From a virus: DNA of 23,321 nucleotides. The notes under the pieces were generated by a model that searched no databases, was not told the DNA's origin, and saw nothing but the letters and a program-made list of their open reading frames with translations. Shown here one piece after another: positions 1-8,723 of this stretch (position 1 is the first letter of the stretch; the number at the start of each line of letters is the position of its first letter). The stretch lies in the IMG/VR virus record IMGVR_UViG_3300049001_000013, positions 1 to 23,321 of that record; one strand, written 5' to 3'. The position numbers and the translations under genes are program-made.

Positions 1-2
1 TG

Positions 3-686
3 CTGTGGAGTGTCTATTGCGAATTGGCGTATTACGCCCTGTACCCGGTGCTCTTCCCTGTTTTGCGCGGCCGTTGGGTACTCGCAACGGCGTTGAGCGT
101 CTGCCTCAGCATCGGCTTACTCGTGGCCCTCCCCGGGGCATTGCGCCCCTTCAATTTCGGCGTGCTGACGTTCGTGTTTTGCGCACCGATGTGGCTGCTC
201 GGCGCCGTCCTGGCTGAGCGCTATCGCTCCGGAACGCTCTTCACCGAGCGCCTGCCATCCGTTTGGATATTGCGGGCGGCTTTGCCGGTGAGCGCCATCC
301 TGGCGACGTTTCTGTTCTACCATGGCCCCAGGGCGCCGCTAACATGGTCAGTCGCGGTGTTCGTCCCGATCGGCTATTTGTGGTTGGCTAGGGAACTACA
401 ACGTCTGACCACCCATAGGACGAATGACCGATTGGAGGCGCTAGGTGGTGCCGCTTATTCGATCTATCTCGTCCACCGATTCCCGCTAACATTGTTCGGC
501 GACATATACAGCGGGCACGTCCCGTTGGCGTTGTATCCCGTACAGGCCATCGCCATTGGCGTGGTCGCCTACGCCTTCTACCGGGCGGTCGAGAAGCCAT
601 CGCATATATTCAGCAAGAACGTGGGCCGTCGGCTGTCGCATGTATCCGATTCGATCCCTCCAGAAGACAGCGATAGCGATGCATAG
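3..686 (+). CDS. Acyltransferase 3 family membrane protein, C-terminal part (5' truncated by window)
   Basis: The reading frame is already open at the left edge, so the N-terminus lies outside the window. The first visible residues (LWSVCYELAYYALYPVLF) match the W-S-x-x-x-E-x-x-Y segment conserved in acyltransferase 3 (Acyl_transf_3/OafA-type) proteins. The frame then runs through several hydrophobic helices, a YSIYLVHRFPL segment and a C-terminal FYRAVEKPSH, which resembles the family's closing helix and E-[KR]-P motif, before a hydrophilic tail rich in Asp and Ser. Family members are integral inner-membrane enzymes that move acetyl or other acyl groups onto sugars of O-antigen, exopolysaccharide or nodulation factors; the substrate here cannot be read. 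The gene converges on the tail-fibre gene, with about 120 bases between stop codons. It could be a chromosomal neighbour or a prophage-carried conversion gene. Its base composition is somewhat less GC-rich than the tail genes. Confidence 0.82.
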   Translation: MWSVYCELAYYALYPVLFPVLRGRWVLATALSVCLSIGLLVALPGALRPFNFGVLTFVFCAPMWLLGAVLAERYRSGTLFTERLPSVWILRAALPVSAILATFLFYHGPRAPLTWSVAVFVPIGYLWLARELQRLTTHRTNDRLEALGGAAYSIYLVHRFPLTLFGDIYSGHVPLALYPVQAIAIGVVAYAFYRAVEKPSHIFSKNVGRRLSHVSDSIPPEDSDSDA

Positions 687-692
687 GGACCC

Positions 693-711
693 AAAGCGTC
701 GCGATCGACGC
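693..711. terminator. Short hairpin between convergent genes, possible weak bidirectional terminator
   Basis: GCGTCG (696-701) and CGACGC (706-711) can form a 6-bp perfect stem with a CGAT loop. On the minus strand the stem is followed by TTTGGG, a very short U tract; on the plus strand there is none. It sits 9 bases after the acyltransferase stop and about 100 bases past the tail-fibre stop. No coding region is seen in the rest of 687-807. Confidence 0.3.
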
Positions 712-807
712 CGCTGGAAATGACATCACCGCGTCGTGAGCCGTTGAGGGATGAGTTGGTGGGCAGCGCGGTCAGTGTCTGGATTGCTATTCCCGGCATT
801 GTGATCC

Positions 808-3735
808 CTACACCAGCGACATAATGCGCTTGAACAGCGCCTTTTGTTGATTGCTCTTCAGCCGCTTGATGGCGCGTTTCGTCAGGTGCTTCGAATCATC
901 ATAGAACCCACTCGGAAGTCGCACCCAGGCCTGCCCCCAGGCAGCGAAATCGAAGATGGGCAGGTAGTTAGCGCGCGCAACGGCGCGATCATATCCATAG
1001 ATCGTGTTCTGCGTAGCTTGGCTGACGAAGGATAGGTCGCTGGGCGGATCAGTGTAGAGGATCACGTCGGCGGTCGGGGTCAGGCTTGCTAGAATAGTGC
1101 CGGCGCCCGTCGTGAAGGCAGACTGCGTCAACAGTGGGCTCATGCTGTTGGTGTCGTCGGTGCACCCGAGGCTGAGATCGGGCGCGAAGGTCCGAAGCGG
1201 CAGCAACACGCTCTGCTCTGGCGATGCGTCCAGCGACAGACCGACCGTCGTGTAGCCATAGCAAGCGAGGTTGCCGAACACGATCTGCTTGGCGGCGGGG
1301 TTGTAAGCATAGCCGAACGCGATATCGACCGCCGCTCCGACTGCCTTCATTGTCCATGCATTGGTACCCAGGATCGCGGAGAAGTGGCGCAGCTGGATCG
1401 AAGACGCGGCGTTGGTCGAGATCGTTGCAGAGCCGCCCTCATCGGGAACGATCGGCGTAGTGCCGCCGTCCTTCGATACCTCGAGCGAGCCGTATCCCGA
1501 CCCGGTGTAATAGGCCAAAGAAAACTTGGCGCTGTTGAGCGCGGGCGTGAAAGTCAGGGTCGTGCCCGCCGGGATGCGGATGACGACAACACCGGTTTGA
1601 TTGAGCACACCGTTCGGCGCTGTTCCGACATAGGTCAATCTGGCGTCAAAGGGCGACGTTCCGGCGGCGAATCCGTAGGATTGCACGCCGGTGAAAAAGT
1701 CGTCGTTGACTGGGTAAACGCCTTCGGCTTTCAGATCGACCACCATTTGCGCCGTCGTGCTGCAGACTCGAACGTTGGTCGCAATCGACGACGTACCGGC
1801 GTGATGCGACGAGCCATAATCCGCGATGCGGACATGATCGATCGTCCCGGCATTCATGCGCCGCATGGCATCGAGAAACTTCGGGAACTGCGGCGCGCCG
1901 TCGTAATTTCTAAGGAAGTCGTCAATCGTCGGGAGCTTGAGGCTGGTATAAGCCGCATAGAGCGCCTCGTCCGAAAGGCGCACGCCGGTGCCGTATTCCC
2001 ACCAGCCTAGGCAGGCCGTGATCCCCTGCTGCCCGGATGTGTTGGTGCCGCTACTCTTGGCGCCAAGCAGCGAGCCCGAGGTCACCGTCACGCCGTTATT
2101 GTGCTGGAACGGATGCGACACCTCGAGCTTGTCGCCGCCGCCGAAAGTGACCGTCGCAGACGTGTCCCAAGTCCGGCCAATCGTGACGCCGGTCTTGAAG
2201 TTGCCGCTGCCCAGGCTCGACATATTGGTGATGTGGCCGCCGGGATCATCGACCGACATTGCCGTCAGCGACGTCAGAAACCACGCTGGCAGGTTATTCA
2301 AGCCGAGCAAACAGGGGGGAGCGCCGAAATTGCGGGGGTTGGCATCCGATATCCCCATGAGAAAATGCCCTTGCGACGACCCCAAGGCGGCAATCAGCGC
2401 AGAACCCATGATGATCTGGTCAGCCTCGCGGATCGATTGTGACGCGATGTAAGGCACCGCCTCGGTGCCCGTCAGCAACGAGGGATTATTTTGGACGTTG
2501 GCCTTGGCGATGCCGCCCGAGGGCGTCAACGTGATCGTGCCGCCCGTGGTGATCGTGATGAACTGGGCGACGCCAGCGTCCCCAGCCAACGCACCGAACC
2601 CAGTGCCGACGGCGCCACCCGTCGAGCCAGGCGCGCTGGTGTAAGTGCTGCCAGGCGGTCCCCAGGCCGTCACGCAGACGATTGAACCCGTCACGACGGT
2701 TACCGTTTCAACCACCGGCGCGCCCGGCGCGGACAACAATTGCTGCGCGCGCGCGCCACTTCCGATCAACCCCTTGCCGACCCGGATGACGGGGGTGTTC
2801 GCGGAGAAGAAATTCGGCACGTAGGTGTACGGGTCGGATGGCAACATATCGGTCGACGCGCTATTGCGGGTCACCGTCGCCTGCGTCGTCGGCAGCGTGG
2901 CCCCGACCCCGCGCAGATCGATGCGCGCTCGGCCCGGCGTCGCCGCGTTTACGTCAACGATGGCACCGAGCGCCCAGGTGCCGCTGGTTTTCTGGCCGTA
3001 GACAATGCCGGTCGAGGTATCGGTATAGTCGTCGCCATCTGATCCGAGATTGTTCGCGGGCAGGCCGAGGCCATACCAATGCTTCCCTGTGGTGCCGGCC
3101 GACCCGTCTTGATTGACCACGACCGTGACCGAACCGGAATAGGTAGCCCCATCGGTTGCGGTGCCGGTTACGACCACGCCTTGGGTGGACCCGCGCGCAC
3201 CGTCGAAATTCACTCGGCTCATTGTCACCGAGTCGCCGGTCGCCGCACTGAGATAGGTGCTGGCCGGCGTCACGGGGCTGCCGCCCAAATCGGCGATCGT
3301 CCACGTGACGATCGCGGTCGTGTTCTTCTTGGTCGCGGTGAAGGTGTTCGTCTGGGTCGACGGATTCGCGGTTCCGGTGCCGTCGTATTTGACCTGATAT
3401 CGGCTCGCTGAAATCGTGACGGCCTTTGTCGCCGCCGCGATGTCCGCCGCGATGATCGCATCGATACCGGCGAGATCGTAGAACTGCACCCGGTGGATGG
3501 TCGGCGACAGATACGAGCCATCGGCCGACTGGAATTGGATATCATAGCTACCATTGGCCGCCGCGATCCCGGCGAGCCCATCGATCGTGGCCGTCATCGG
3601 GTTCGGCAGACTGGCGCCCGCAATGTCGTAAATCGATGCCGGCATCGTCGTCCCGGTCAGGTAGACATTGACCTTGGCATTCGGGATCGCCGCGCCGGTG
3701 TCGTGGCGCGCCGCGAAGAACTCGACATATTGCAT
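808..3735 (-). CDS. Phage tail fibre / receptor-binding protein with C-terminal SGNH-hydrolase-like domain
   Basis: This is a 975-residue protein. Residues 1-110 look like a tail-attachment region. Around residues 215-260 there is the phage-fibre signature in which Gly-rich turns are followed by G-D-D-Y-x-D-x-x-T-G-x-x-Y. From about residue 630 the sequence resembles an SGNH/GDSL esterase. G641-x-S643-x-x-x-G647 corresponds to block I with Ser643 as nucleophile, although the usual Asp of GDS is Ser. D947-S-K-H950 near the end corresponds to the D-x-x-H block. Between them, roughly residues 690-840, is a beta-rich insert that could bind carbohydrate. Such fibre domains in other phages deacylate surface polysaccharide during adsorption; that activity here is inferred. 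It is the last gene of the minus-strand tail cluster, 31 bases after the tail-tip gene. An AGG-containing ribosome site precedes the ATG. The order (last, long, repetitive, Ser/Thr/Gly-rich) fits a host-range protein. Confidence 0.8.
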   Translation of the reverse strand: MQYVEFFAARHDTGAAIPNAKVNVYLTGTTMPASIYDIAGASLPNPMTATIDGLAGIAAANGSYDIQFQSADGSYLSPTIHRVQFYDLAGIDAIIAADIAAATKAVTISASRYQVKYDGTGTANPSTQTNTFTATKKNTTAIVTWTIADLGGSPVTPASTYLSAATGDSVTMSRVNFDGARGSTQGVVVTGTATDGATYSGSVTVVVNQDGSAGTTGKHWYGLGLPANNLGSDGDDYTDTSTGIVYGQKTSGTWALGAIVDVNAATPGRARIDLRGVGATLPTTQATVTRNSASTDMLPSDPYTYVPNFFSANTPVIRVGKGLIGSGARAQQLLSAPGAPVVETVTVVTGSIVCVTAWGPPGSTYTSAPGSTGGAVGTGFGALAGDAGVAQFITITTGGTITLTPSGGIAKANVQNNPSLLTGTEAVPYIASQSIREADQIIMGSALIAALGSSQGHFLMGISDANPRNFGAPPCLLGLNNLPAWFLTSLTAMSVDDPGGHITNMSSLGSGNFKTGVTIGRTWDTSATVTFGGGDKLEVSHPFQHNNGVTVTSGSLLGAKSSGTNTSGQQGITACLGWWEYGTGVRLSDEALYAAYTSLKLPTIDDFLRNYDGAPQFPKFLDAMRRMNAGTIDHVRIADYGSSHHAGTSSIATNVRVCSTTAQMVVDLKAEGVYPVNDDFFTGVQSYGFAAGTSPFDARLTYVGTAPNGVLNQTGVVVIRIPAGTTLTFTPALNSAKFSLAYYTGSGYGSLEVSKDGGTTPIVPDEGGSATISTNAASSIQLRHFSAILGTNAWTMKAVGAAVDIAFGYAYNPAAKQIVFGNLACYGYTTVGLSLDASPEQSVLLPLRTFAPDLSLGCTDDTNSMSPLLTQSAFTTGAGTILASLTPTADVILYTDPPSDLSFVSQATQNTIYGYDRAVARANYLPIFDFAAWGQAWVRLPSGFYDDSKHLTKRAIKRLKSNQQKALFKRIMSLV

Positions 3736-3766
3736 ATCTTGCCTGTCCTAGATTTAACGAGGTCGG

Positions 3767-6766
3767 TTACGCGGCAGTCCCGGTCATGGTGCCGCTATTG
3801 GTGACGGTGACGGTGTTGCCATTCTTGCGGACGGCGTAGCCGGCGGTACCCCCGGGCACGCCCTGGCCGGATGCCGAGCCCGCGGTCGCATAGCCGCCGC
3901 CCGCACCGCCGCCGGGGGAACCGCCGGCTCCGCCGGCCGAATAATCCCGCCCGTCGGTGCCGGTGGTGATGTAGCCTTCGCTGCCGGCGCCGCCCTGGCC
4001 ATTGGGCGCGCCGCCGCCGCCGCCGCCCGTGCCGATCTTGTACGGCGATGCCATGGCGTTCGAACCGCCGCCGCCGCCGCCGCCGCGTACCGCACCACCG
4101 GCGTTGATCGTGATCCCGCCCGTCATCGGCACGCGGACATAGATGGCATCGCCGCCGGACCAGCCGCTGCCGCCGCCGGTGCCGCCATTCCCACCGCCGC
4201 CGCTGACCGAGCCACCGCCCTGGACGACCAGCGTCAGCGCAATCGTGTACGATGTCGTCGGCCAGCTGCCCGTATCGATGCCGATACCGCCGCTCGCGAG
4301 ACCAGTGACAGTAACGCCACTCGGGACGTTGAAGGTTATTGTGGCGTCGGAATTGCCCGTATAGCCCGCCGCGTCGGCGAGCGTGCGGAGGTTGACCGCC
4401 GACCCCGACGGCACGCTGATCGTCGCCGTGAACGCGCCTGGCGGCGTGGCTGGCGTGCCGGCATCGCCGGGGGCGGCGAGAATATCCCAATAGGCATTGG
4501 CTTGAGCGGTGCCACTCGGCGGATGGCCGCTGAAACCGTTCTGCGTCGCAACGTAGGAGCCGCCGCCATAGCTCACGCTGTTGTTGAGATAGTAAGTCGC
4601 GCCGTTGTCGTAATCGCCGCGCGGCGTGAGGCCGGAAAGCGATTGCGGCGCGGTCCAGACGCCGATCAGCGCGCCGTTCGCGGTCTTGAGTGCCGTCGTG
4701 GACCAAATCGTCGCGGTGCCGGCCGGAATACCGTCGTACCAGCCGGCGGGATTGTCGCCCGTGGGTGTCGCCGGCTGGGCATAGGACCGCATGAACTTCA
4801 TGTCGCGATAGGCGGCGCGGCCCGGCGCGCTGGTGATCGCGATCGAATAGGCGGTGGCGCTCGCGAGATCCTGCAGCCCGCGGCCATAGATGTTGAACGA
4901 GGGCAGCTTCACATAGATCGTGTCGCCGACGTTGCTGACGTCATAGCCGAATTTGAAGATCGCATCGTCGATCCTCGCGAAGTTCGTCCCGCTGGCATGC
5001 GCACCCGACGTGGTCCCGCGCTGACCGCGCCGGAGCTGGGTCAGATCATAGTGATTGGCCGATGTCAGCGTCGCTGCCTGGAACGCGACGACTTCATCCC
5101 CGACCATGCACAGGGTAGCGCCGGCGTCGCGGTCCGTGGCGCTGACGCTGTCGAGCTGTCCCAAGCTGGTCGACAGGTCGACCGCGAGCGTGTTCGTCGC
5201 ATCGGGGTCTGATCCCGCTGCCAGCGACGCCGAAAGCACGCCGTACCGCGCAGGCCCGTCGATCGTCCCGACCATCGAATAATTGGAATTGTCGGTGCTG
5301 ACCCAGACCTGACAACCGCCCCAAGTCGCCGACGCAGAGGCCACCGCCAGCCAGATCTCGGCATCGAGCCCGGCGAGGTTCGGCGGCGCGATGAACAACC
5401 ATGGCGCCGACACGCTGCCCGGCGCGACCTCGGTATTCGGCTTGTAACCGCTGGACCCGGAATGAGAGGCGTAGAGCGCGGCCGACGCCATACCGACCGG
5501 CACGCCTTCGGCCGTTATCGTCAGCAGGTCATCGGCGTCCTCGGCTATCTCGGTGATGCGGACCAGCACGCGATCGAGCAGCAATGAATCGGTCGTCGTC
5601 GTCAGCGTGACGAGATCGGTCGGCTCGAGCAACGCGAAGTTCCACGCCAGCTTGAACGTGTATTTCTCGCGCGTGTAGAGGACGCGCTGACCATAAAGCT
5701 GCACCGCCTTGCGCGCGATGTCGGGATCGCAGATGCAATGGACTGTCGTCGGGTCCTGCTTTCGCCGTCCGAACGTGACGATGTTGTCGAGGTCCTGCGC
5801 GGTCGCAATGCCGACATTATATTGTTGGCTGCGATCCAGGAATTCGAACTGGACGATGTTATAGGCGTCGGACTGGTCGACGATCTCGATCGACACGGCG
5901 TTGCCGCTGTCGTCGACGACCAAATCGTCCTCGGTCAGGTCGTAGGCCGGCGTCAGGTCCGGCGTCCAGGTCACCGAATTGCCGGTTGCCGCGGCGTCGC
6001 CATAGGGCCGGATCTTGACCACGCCTTCGGACCAGAACGCCGCCGAGTTCGTCGCAGTCAGCCATTCCTCCATGACCGACGCCGCGCCCGATTGCGATTC
6101 GAGCACTGGCGAGAGCAGGAGGTTGTTGGCGCGACAATAGAGCGAATAGTCGCTCAGATCGCCGATCAGGCCGGCGCCCCACATCGGCACGCCGTACGAG
6201 GCGTTGGTCAGGAAATCGGTGATGATGTCCTTCGGGTCGGCGTCGCCATTCGGAGCGCCGCTCAGCTGCACGCCGAAGTCGATCTCGAAGCTGTGGTTGG
6301 ACAAAGTCGCGCTGTCGGCCAGGTCGTAATCCTGGGCGTAGACGTAAGCGATCCCGCTGTACGGGATCGCCTGGGCCGGCACCTTGGAGGTGAGATAGCT
6401 CCACACCGCTTGCGTCGCCGTCCCGGTCGCCAGGCTCAGGCCGGCAGCCGAAAGCGAGGTCAGCACGGCGGTGTCCTTGTAGATCGTGCGGATGCCCTGG
6501 ATGCCGCTGGCGCCGCCTTCGCAGATGCCCATCATGATCGATGCGGTGTAGGTATAGGTCGTGTTCTTCGACCCGCCGCCCAGGCCCTTGCCGCCGCCGG
6601 TCTTGGTGGTGTGCGCAATCGCGGTGAAGGCGCCGTACCACATCAAATTGCACTTCATCCGGCCACGCCCCCAACCCAGGGAGATCGGCAGTCCCAAAGT
6701 TGAGGATTGCACCTGAATGCCGTTGAGCTTCGGCGATGTGGTCGAGGTAGACTTGCCGCCCATCAT
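3767..6766 (-). CDS. Tail tip / host specificity protein (gpJ-like, GTA g15-like position) with Gly-rich C-terminus
   Basis: This is a 999-residue protein. Its N-terminus has the pattern of Phage-tail_3-type tail tip proteins: G-I-Q-V-Q-S-S-x-x-G-x-x-I followed by a W-x-G-x-x-x-x-N-L-x-W-Y segment. Residues 1-690 are the hub-like body. Residues about 690-775 hold a W/Y-spaced module (G-x-Y-x-x-G-x-x-Y ending W-D-I-L) resembling CBM5/12 chitin-binding-type modules. Residues about 855-970 are extremely Gly-rich, with runs of five to seven glycines, and are followed by a short beta-like C-terminus. By position it should form the distal tail tip and contact the cell envelope. Its ATG overlaps the stop of the NlpC/P60 gene in an ATGA arrangement, so translation is probably coupled; a second ATG follows at once. 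It is much less like a TIM-barrel GTA 'megatron' in its C-terminal half, so orthology with g15 is by order and N-terminal resemblance only. Confidence 0.83.
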   Translation of the reverse strand: MMGGKSTSTTSPKLNGIQVQSSTLGLPISLGWGRGRMKCNLMWYGAFTAIAHTTKTGGGKGLGGGSKNTTYTYTASIMMGICEGGASGIQGIRTIYKDTAVLTSLSAAGLSLATGTATQAVWSYLTSKVPAQAIPYSGIAYVYAQDYDLADSATLSNHSFEIDFGVQLSGAPNGDADPKDIITDFLTNASYGVPMWGAGLIGDLSDYSLYCRANNLLLSPVLESQSGAASVMEEWLTATNSAAFWSEGVVKIRPYGDAAATGNSVTWTPDLTPAYDLTEDDLVVDDSGNAVSIEIVDQSDAYNIVQFEFLDRSQQYNVGIATAQDLDNIVTFGRRKQDPTTVHCICDPDIARKAVQLYGQRVLYTREKYTFKLAWNFALLEPTDLVTLTTTTDSLLLDRVLVRITEIAEDADDLLTITAEGVPVGMASAALYASHSGSSGYKPNTEVAPGSVSAPWLFIAPPNLAGLDAEIWLAVASASATWGGCQVWVSTDNSNYSMVGTIDGPARYGVLSASLAAGSDPDATNTLAVDLSTSLGQLDSVSATDRDAGATLCMVGDEVVAFQAATLTSANHYDLTQLRRGQRGTTSGAHASGTNFARIDDAIFKFGYDVSNVGDTIYVKLPSFNIYGRGLQDLASATAYSIAITSAPGRAAYRDMKFMRSYAQPATPTGDNPAGWYDGIPAGTATIWSTTALKTANGALIGVWTAPQSLSGLTPRGDYDNGATYYLNNSVSYGGGSYVATQNGFSGHPPSGTAQANAYWDILAAPGDAGTPATPPGAFTATISVPSGSAVNLRTLADAAGYTGNSDATITFNVPSGVTVTGLASGGIGIDTGSWPTTSYTIALTLVVQGGGSVSGGGGNGGTGGGSGWSGGDAIYVRVPMTGGITINAGGAVRGGGGGGGSNAMASPYKIGTGGGGGGAPNGQGGAGSEGYITTGTDGRDYSAGGAGGSPGGGAGGGYATAGSASGQGVPGGTAGYAVRKNGNTVTVTNSGTMTGTAA

Positions 6767-7191
6767 TGGTCCTCGAACAAGGTGAAGAACTTGACCGGCC
6801 GGGAGCGCAGCTCCTCGTCGCGATCGGCGTTGCCGCGCAACACGCCGCCGCCGCGGATCACGGCGTGGAGCACTTCGGGCATGTCGATGACGATCGCCGA
6901 ATGCGAATAGCAGCGGCCATATTTCCAGATCGCGAGGTCGCCAGGCCCCACTGCCTCGCGTGGTATCTCGCGCGCGAACCGCGTAATCCAGCCCAGGAAC
7001 TGCTCCTCGTCACGATGCAGCATCCATTGCGGCGAATAATCGGGCTCAACGCGCGGGATAAGGCCGATCGCTTCATAGACCGCCGCCGGCAGCATCGCGC
7101 AGTCCACCCCGACTCCACGAAGCCGTGCGCGGTGGTGATACGGTGTCCCTTCCCAGCGCAGCGCCTCGCGGACGACATCCTCGCGCGTCAT
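6763..7191 (-). CDS. NlpC/P60 family phage tail peptidoglycan hydrolase
   Basis: This is a 142-residue protein when started at the ATG at 7191, which overlaps the upstream DUF2163 stop as ATGA. A longer frame up to 7287 exists, but the extra residues only overlay the neighbouring gene. The G-V-D-C segment puts the catalytic Cys at residue 31, the Y-S-H-S-A-I-V-I segment gives His97, and L-H-A gives His109. This is the Cys-His-His arrangement of NlpC/P60 papain-like endopeptidases, which cut within peptide stems of peptidoglycan. The length and the G-D-L-A-I-W segment before the His fit the phage-tail subfamily and the GTA g14 peptidase. It lies between DUF2163 and the tail tip gene, and probably opens the cell wall during DNA delivery rather than serving as the lysis endolysin. 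Confidence 0.9.
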   Translation of the reverse strand: MTREDVVREALRWEGTPYHHRARLRGVGVDCAMLPAAVYEAIGLIPRVEPDYSPQWMLHRDEEQFLGWITRFAREIPREAVGPGDLAIWKYGRCYSHSAIVIDMPEVLHAVIRGGGVLRGNADRDEELRSRPVKFFTLFEDQ

Positions 7192-8054
7192 CCGAACGCA
7201 GTCTCCGGGACCGGGACGTAGGGCGTCGCCTTGAAACGCTCGAGATTGTTGAACCGAACCGAACACCGGCTCTGGGTCAGATCGCACCCCGGATAGGCCG
7301 TGAAGCTGTTGCCGGCGACCGGCAGCGCGGGGAGGGGCGAGACGAGCCGGAACAAGCCGGCCCCATCGTTCGACATGATTGTCGCCGAGATGCCGGTGTT
7401 CGGCCCCGACGTGAATACGATGCGCCCTTGCGCGAAATCATTGACCGACGGCGTCAAGCTGGTGTCGAACATCGTGAGCGTCGCGGCCGGCGACGCGCCG
7501 ACCGTGCCCGTCACCGCGAAGGCGGTTGGGTTCAGCGCGCAGCCGGCATCATAGACCGCGTGAAGGCAAGCCGCCTGATAGAGATTGGCGGGCATATTGG
7601 CGTTGAGCAGCACGGTCCACGACGACACCGTGATCGTGGCGCCATCGCCGGTGATCGCGCTGATCGCGGTGACGCGACCCGAGAACCGGAGCACCGTACC
7701 GACCACCGGCAGATGCCAGTCGGCCAGGAACGCGCGATCCAGCCGGACATTCGCTCCATCGAATCCGTGCCCCCGAATGAATGGCATGATCGGCACGCCG
7801 TTGATCAGATCGTCCGAGTTCGCGGTGATCGCCATGTCGACGGTGGTGACGTCGAGCCCGATCTTCTCGCTGATATCCTGCCGCTCGATTGCCGGGCCAA
7901 GCGCATAGGCATGACCGCCCGACACGATCGGCACGTCGCCGCCCGACCACCTGATAACCGCGCCGCCGACCAGCGTGATCGTCCAGAGGTCGACCATCTG
8001 GAAGTCGGCGCCGCTGTTGAGCAGTGTGACGAGAGCAGGGGGTGCAGCTTTCAT
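7188..8054 (-). CDS. DUF2163 / BR0599-family tail hub protein (GTA g13-like)
   Basis: Starting at the ATG at 8054, the protein is 288 residues and begins MKAAPPALVTLLNSG, typical of DUF2163. The frame is open further upstream, to 8543, but that extension overlays the DUF2460 gene antisense-free in another frame and is not expected to be translated. The C-terminal part contains G-C-D-L-T-x-x-x-C followed by F-x-N-x-x-x-F, matching the BR0599 family C-terminal signature in which two Cys lie close to a conserved Phe-Asn segment. In gene transfer agents the equivalent protein builds the tail hub between the distal tail ring and the tip. The start codon follows the DUF2460 stop by two bases, and the stop overlaps the peptidase start, giving a tightly coupled set. 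Confidence 0.88.
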   Translation of the reverse strand: MKAAPPALVTLLNSGADFQMVDLWTITLVGGAVIRWSGGDVPIVSGGHAYALGPAIERQDISEKIGLDVTTVDMAITANSDDLINGVPIMPFIRGHGFDGANVRLDRAFLADWHLPVVGTVLRFSGRVTAISAITGDGATITVSSWTVLLNANMPANLYQAACLHAVYDAGCALNPTAFAVTGTVGASPAATLTMFDTSLTPSVNDFAQGRIVFTSGPNTGISATIMSNDGAGLFRLVSPLPALPVAGNSFTAYPGCDLTQSRCSVRFNNLERFKATPYVPVPETAFG

Positions 8055-8056
8055 GG

Positions 8057-8713
8057 TCAGCCCTTGGTCGTGGTGAAGGAGAGGCCGTCCTGCGACCAGA
8101 GGCTCTGCATCATCTGGTTGAGCTCGAGCGCATCGTCGTCGAAGCGGCAGGCGAACATAAAGCGCCCGGTCCAGGTCAGCACTTTCCCGGTCGCCGGCGC
8201 GGAGGCGAAGGTGATCGACCCACGCGGACCCACCGTGAAGCTCGCGACCGGGGTCGTGTCGGCGAACACGGTCGGCGTTCCGAGTACACCGCCGACGGGC
8301 TCCGAAAACGTCGTGCTGCCGAACGCCATGCTCCGGGTCAGCTGGAACGAGGTCGTGACCCCGTCGCCGACACCGAACCGCTGTCCGGTAACGGTATTGT
8401 CGCCAGGGTCGAGGAAGAAGAACTCCTGATATTGGCCAGCGTGCAGCAGAAAGAACGCGGCCAGGCGCTCGAGGTCGGGCGTGGCGGGGAGGTCGCGCAA
8501 CACCTCGTACGACACCTTGAACTGCCACCGCGGATAGGACCACGTCTTGCGCCGCCGCTCGCGGCCGGACGACGCCGTCGCGATCTTCGTCGCCCAGGTC
8601 GGCGTCTTCGCGACCAGGAACGATTGCCCGATCAGCGTCGGGAACACGTCCGGGTCGTCGATCGACGGATCGGCGGTTACCAGCCAGCGTGTGGGCAGAT
8701 AGAGCGTGGGCAA
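8057..8713 (-). CDS. DUF2460 distal tail protein (GTA g12-like), TTG start
   Basis: A TTG start at 8713 gives 218 residues, close to the usual DUF2460 size, with the mature pattern beginning LPTLYLPTRWLVT. Family features seen in order are an F-P-x-L...S-F-x-V-x-K-T-P-x-W-x-T segment, S-G-R-E-x-R, Y-P-x-W-x-F, the A-F-F-L-L-H-A-G-Q helix, L-D-P-G-D-N, G-D-G-x-T-T-x-F-Q-L and a closing W-S-Q-D-G-L-S-F-T-T-x-K-G. An in-frame ATG at 8896 would add an Arg-rich segment unlike the family. The strong GGAG sits 6 bases before the TTG, which decides the start. DUF2460 proteins form the distal tail ring. The gene is separated from the tape measure gene by the plus-strand cargo genes, so its transcripts must either read through them or start in 8714-9056. 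Confidence 0.87.
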   Translation of the reverse strand: MPTLYLPTRWLVTADPSIDDPDVFPTLIGQSFLVAKTPTWATKIATASSGRERRRKTWSYPRWQFKVSYEVLRDLPATPDLERLAAFFLLHAGQYQEFFFLDPGDNTVTGQRFGVGDGVTTSFQLTRSMAFGSTTFSEPVGGVLGTPTVFADTTPVASFTVGPRGSITFASAPATGKVLTWTGRFMFACRFDDDALELNQMMQSLWSQDGLSFTTTKG

Positions 8714-8719
8714 TCTTGT

Positions 8720-8723
8720 CTCC
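8720..8723 (-). promoter_or_regulatory. Ribosome binding site that selects the TTG start of the DUF2460 gene
   Basis: On the minus strand GGAG lies 6 bases upstream of TTG at 8713. No comparable site precedes the in-frame ATG at 8896, and the protein upstream of the TTG lacks family character. Confidence 0.65.

Noticed and set aside
578-799. 73-codon minus-strand ORF between fibre and acyltransferase
   Set aside because: It overlaps the acyltransferase end antisense, and neither its composition nor a ribosome site supports it.
4000-4100. GCC-repeat tract as a CRISPR or tandem-repeat array
   Set aside because: It is simply the codons of the Gly-rich tail-tip domain, with no regular spacers.
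7125-8429. 434-codon plus-strand frame across DUF2163 and DUF2460
   Set aside because: It spans two recognised minus-strand genes and has no protein-like features.
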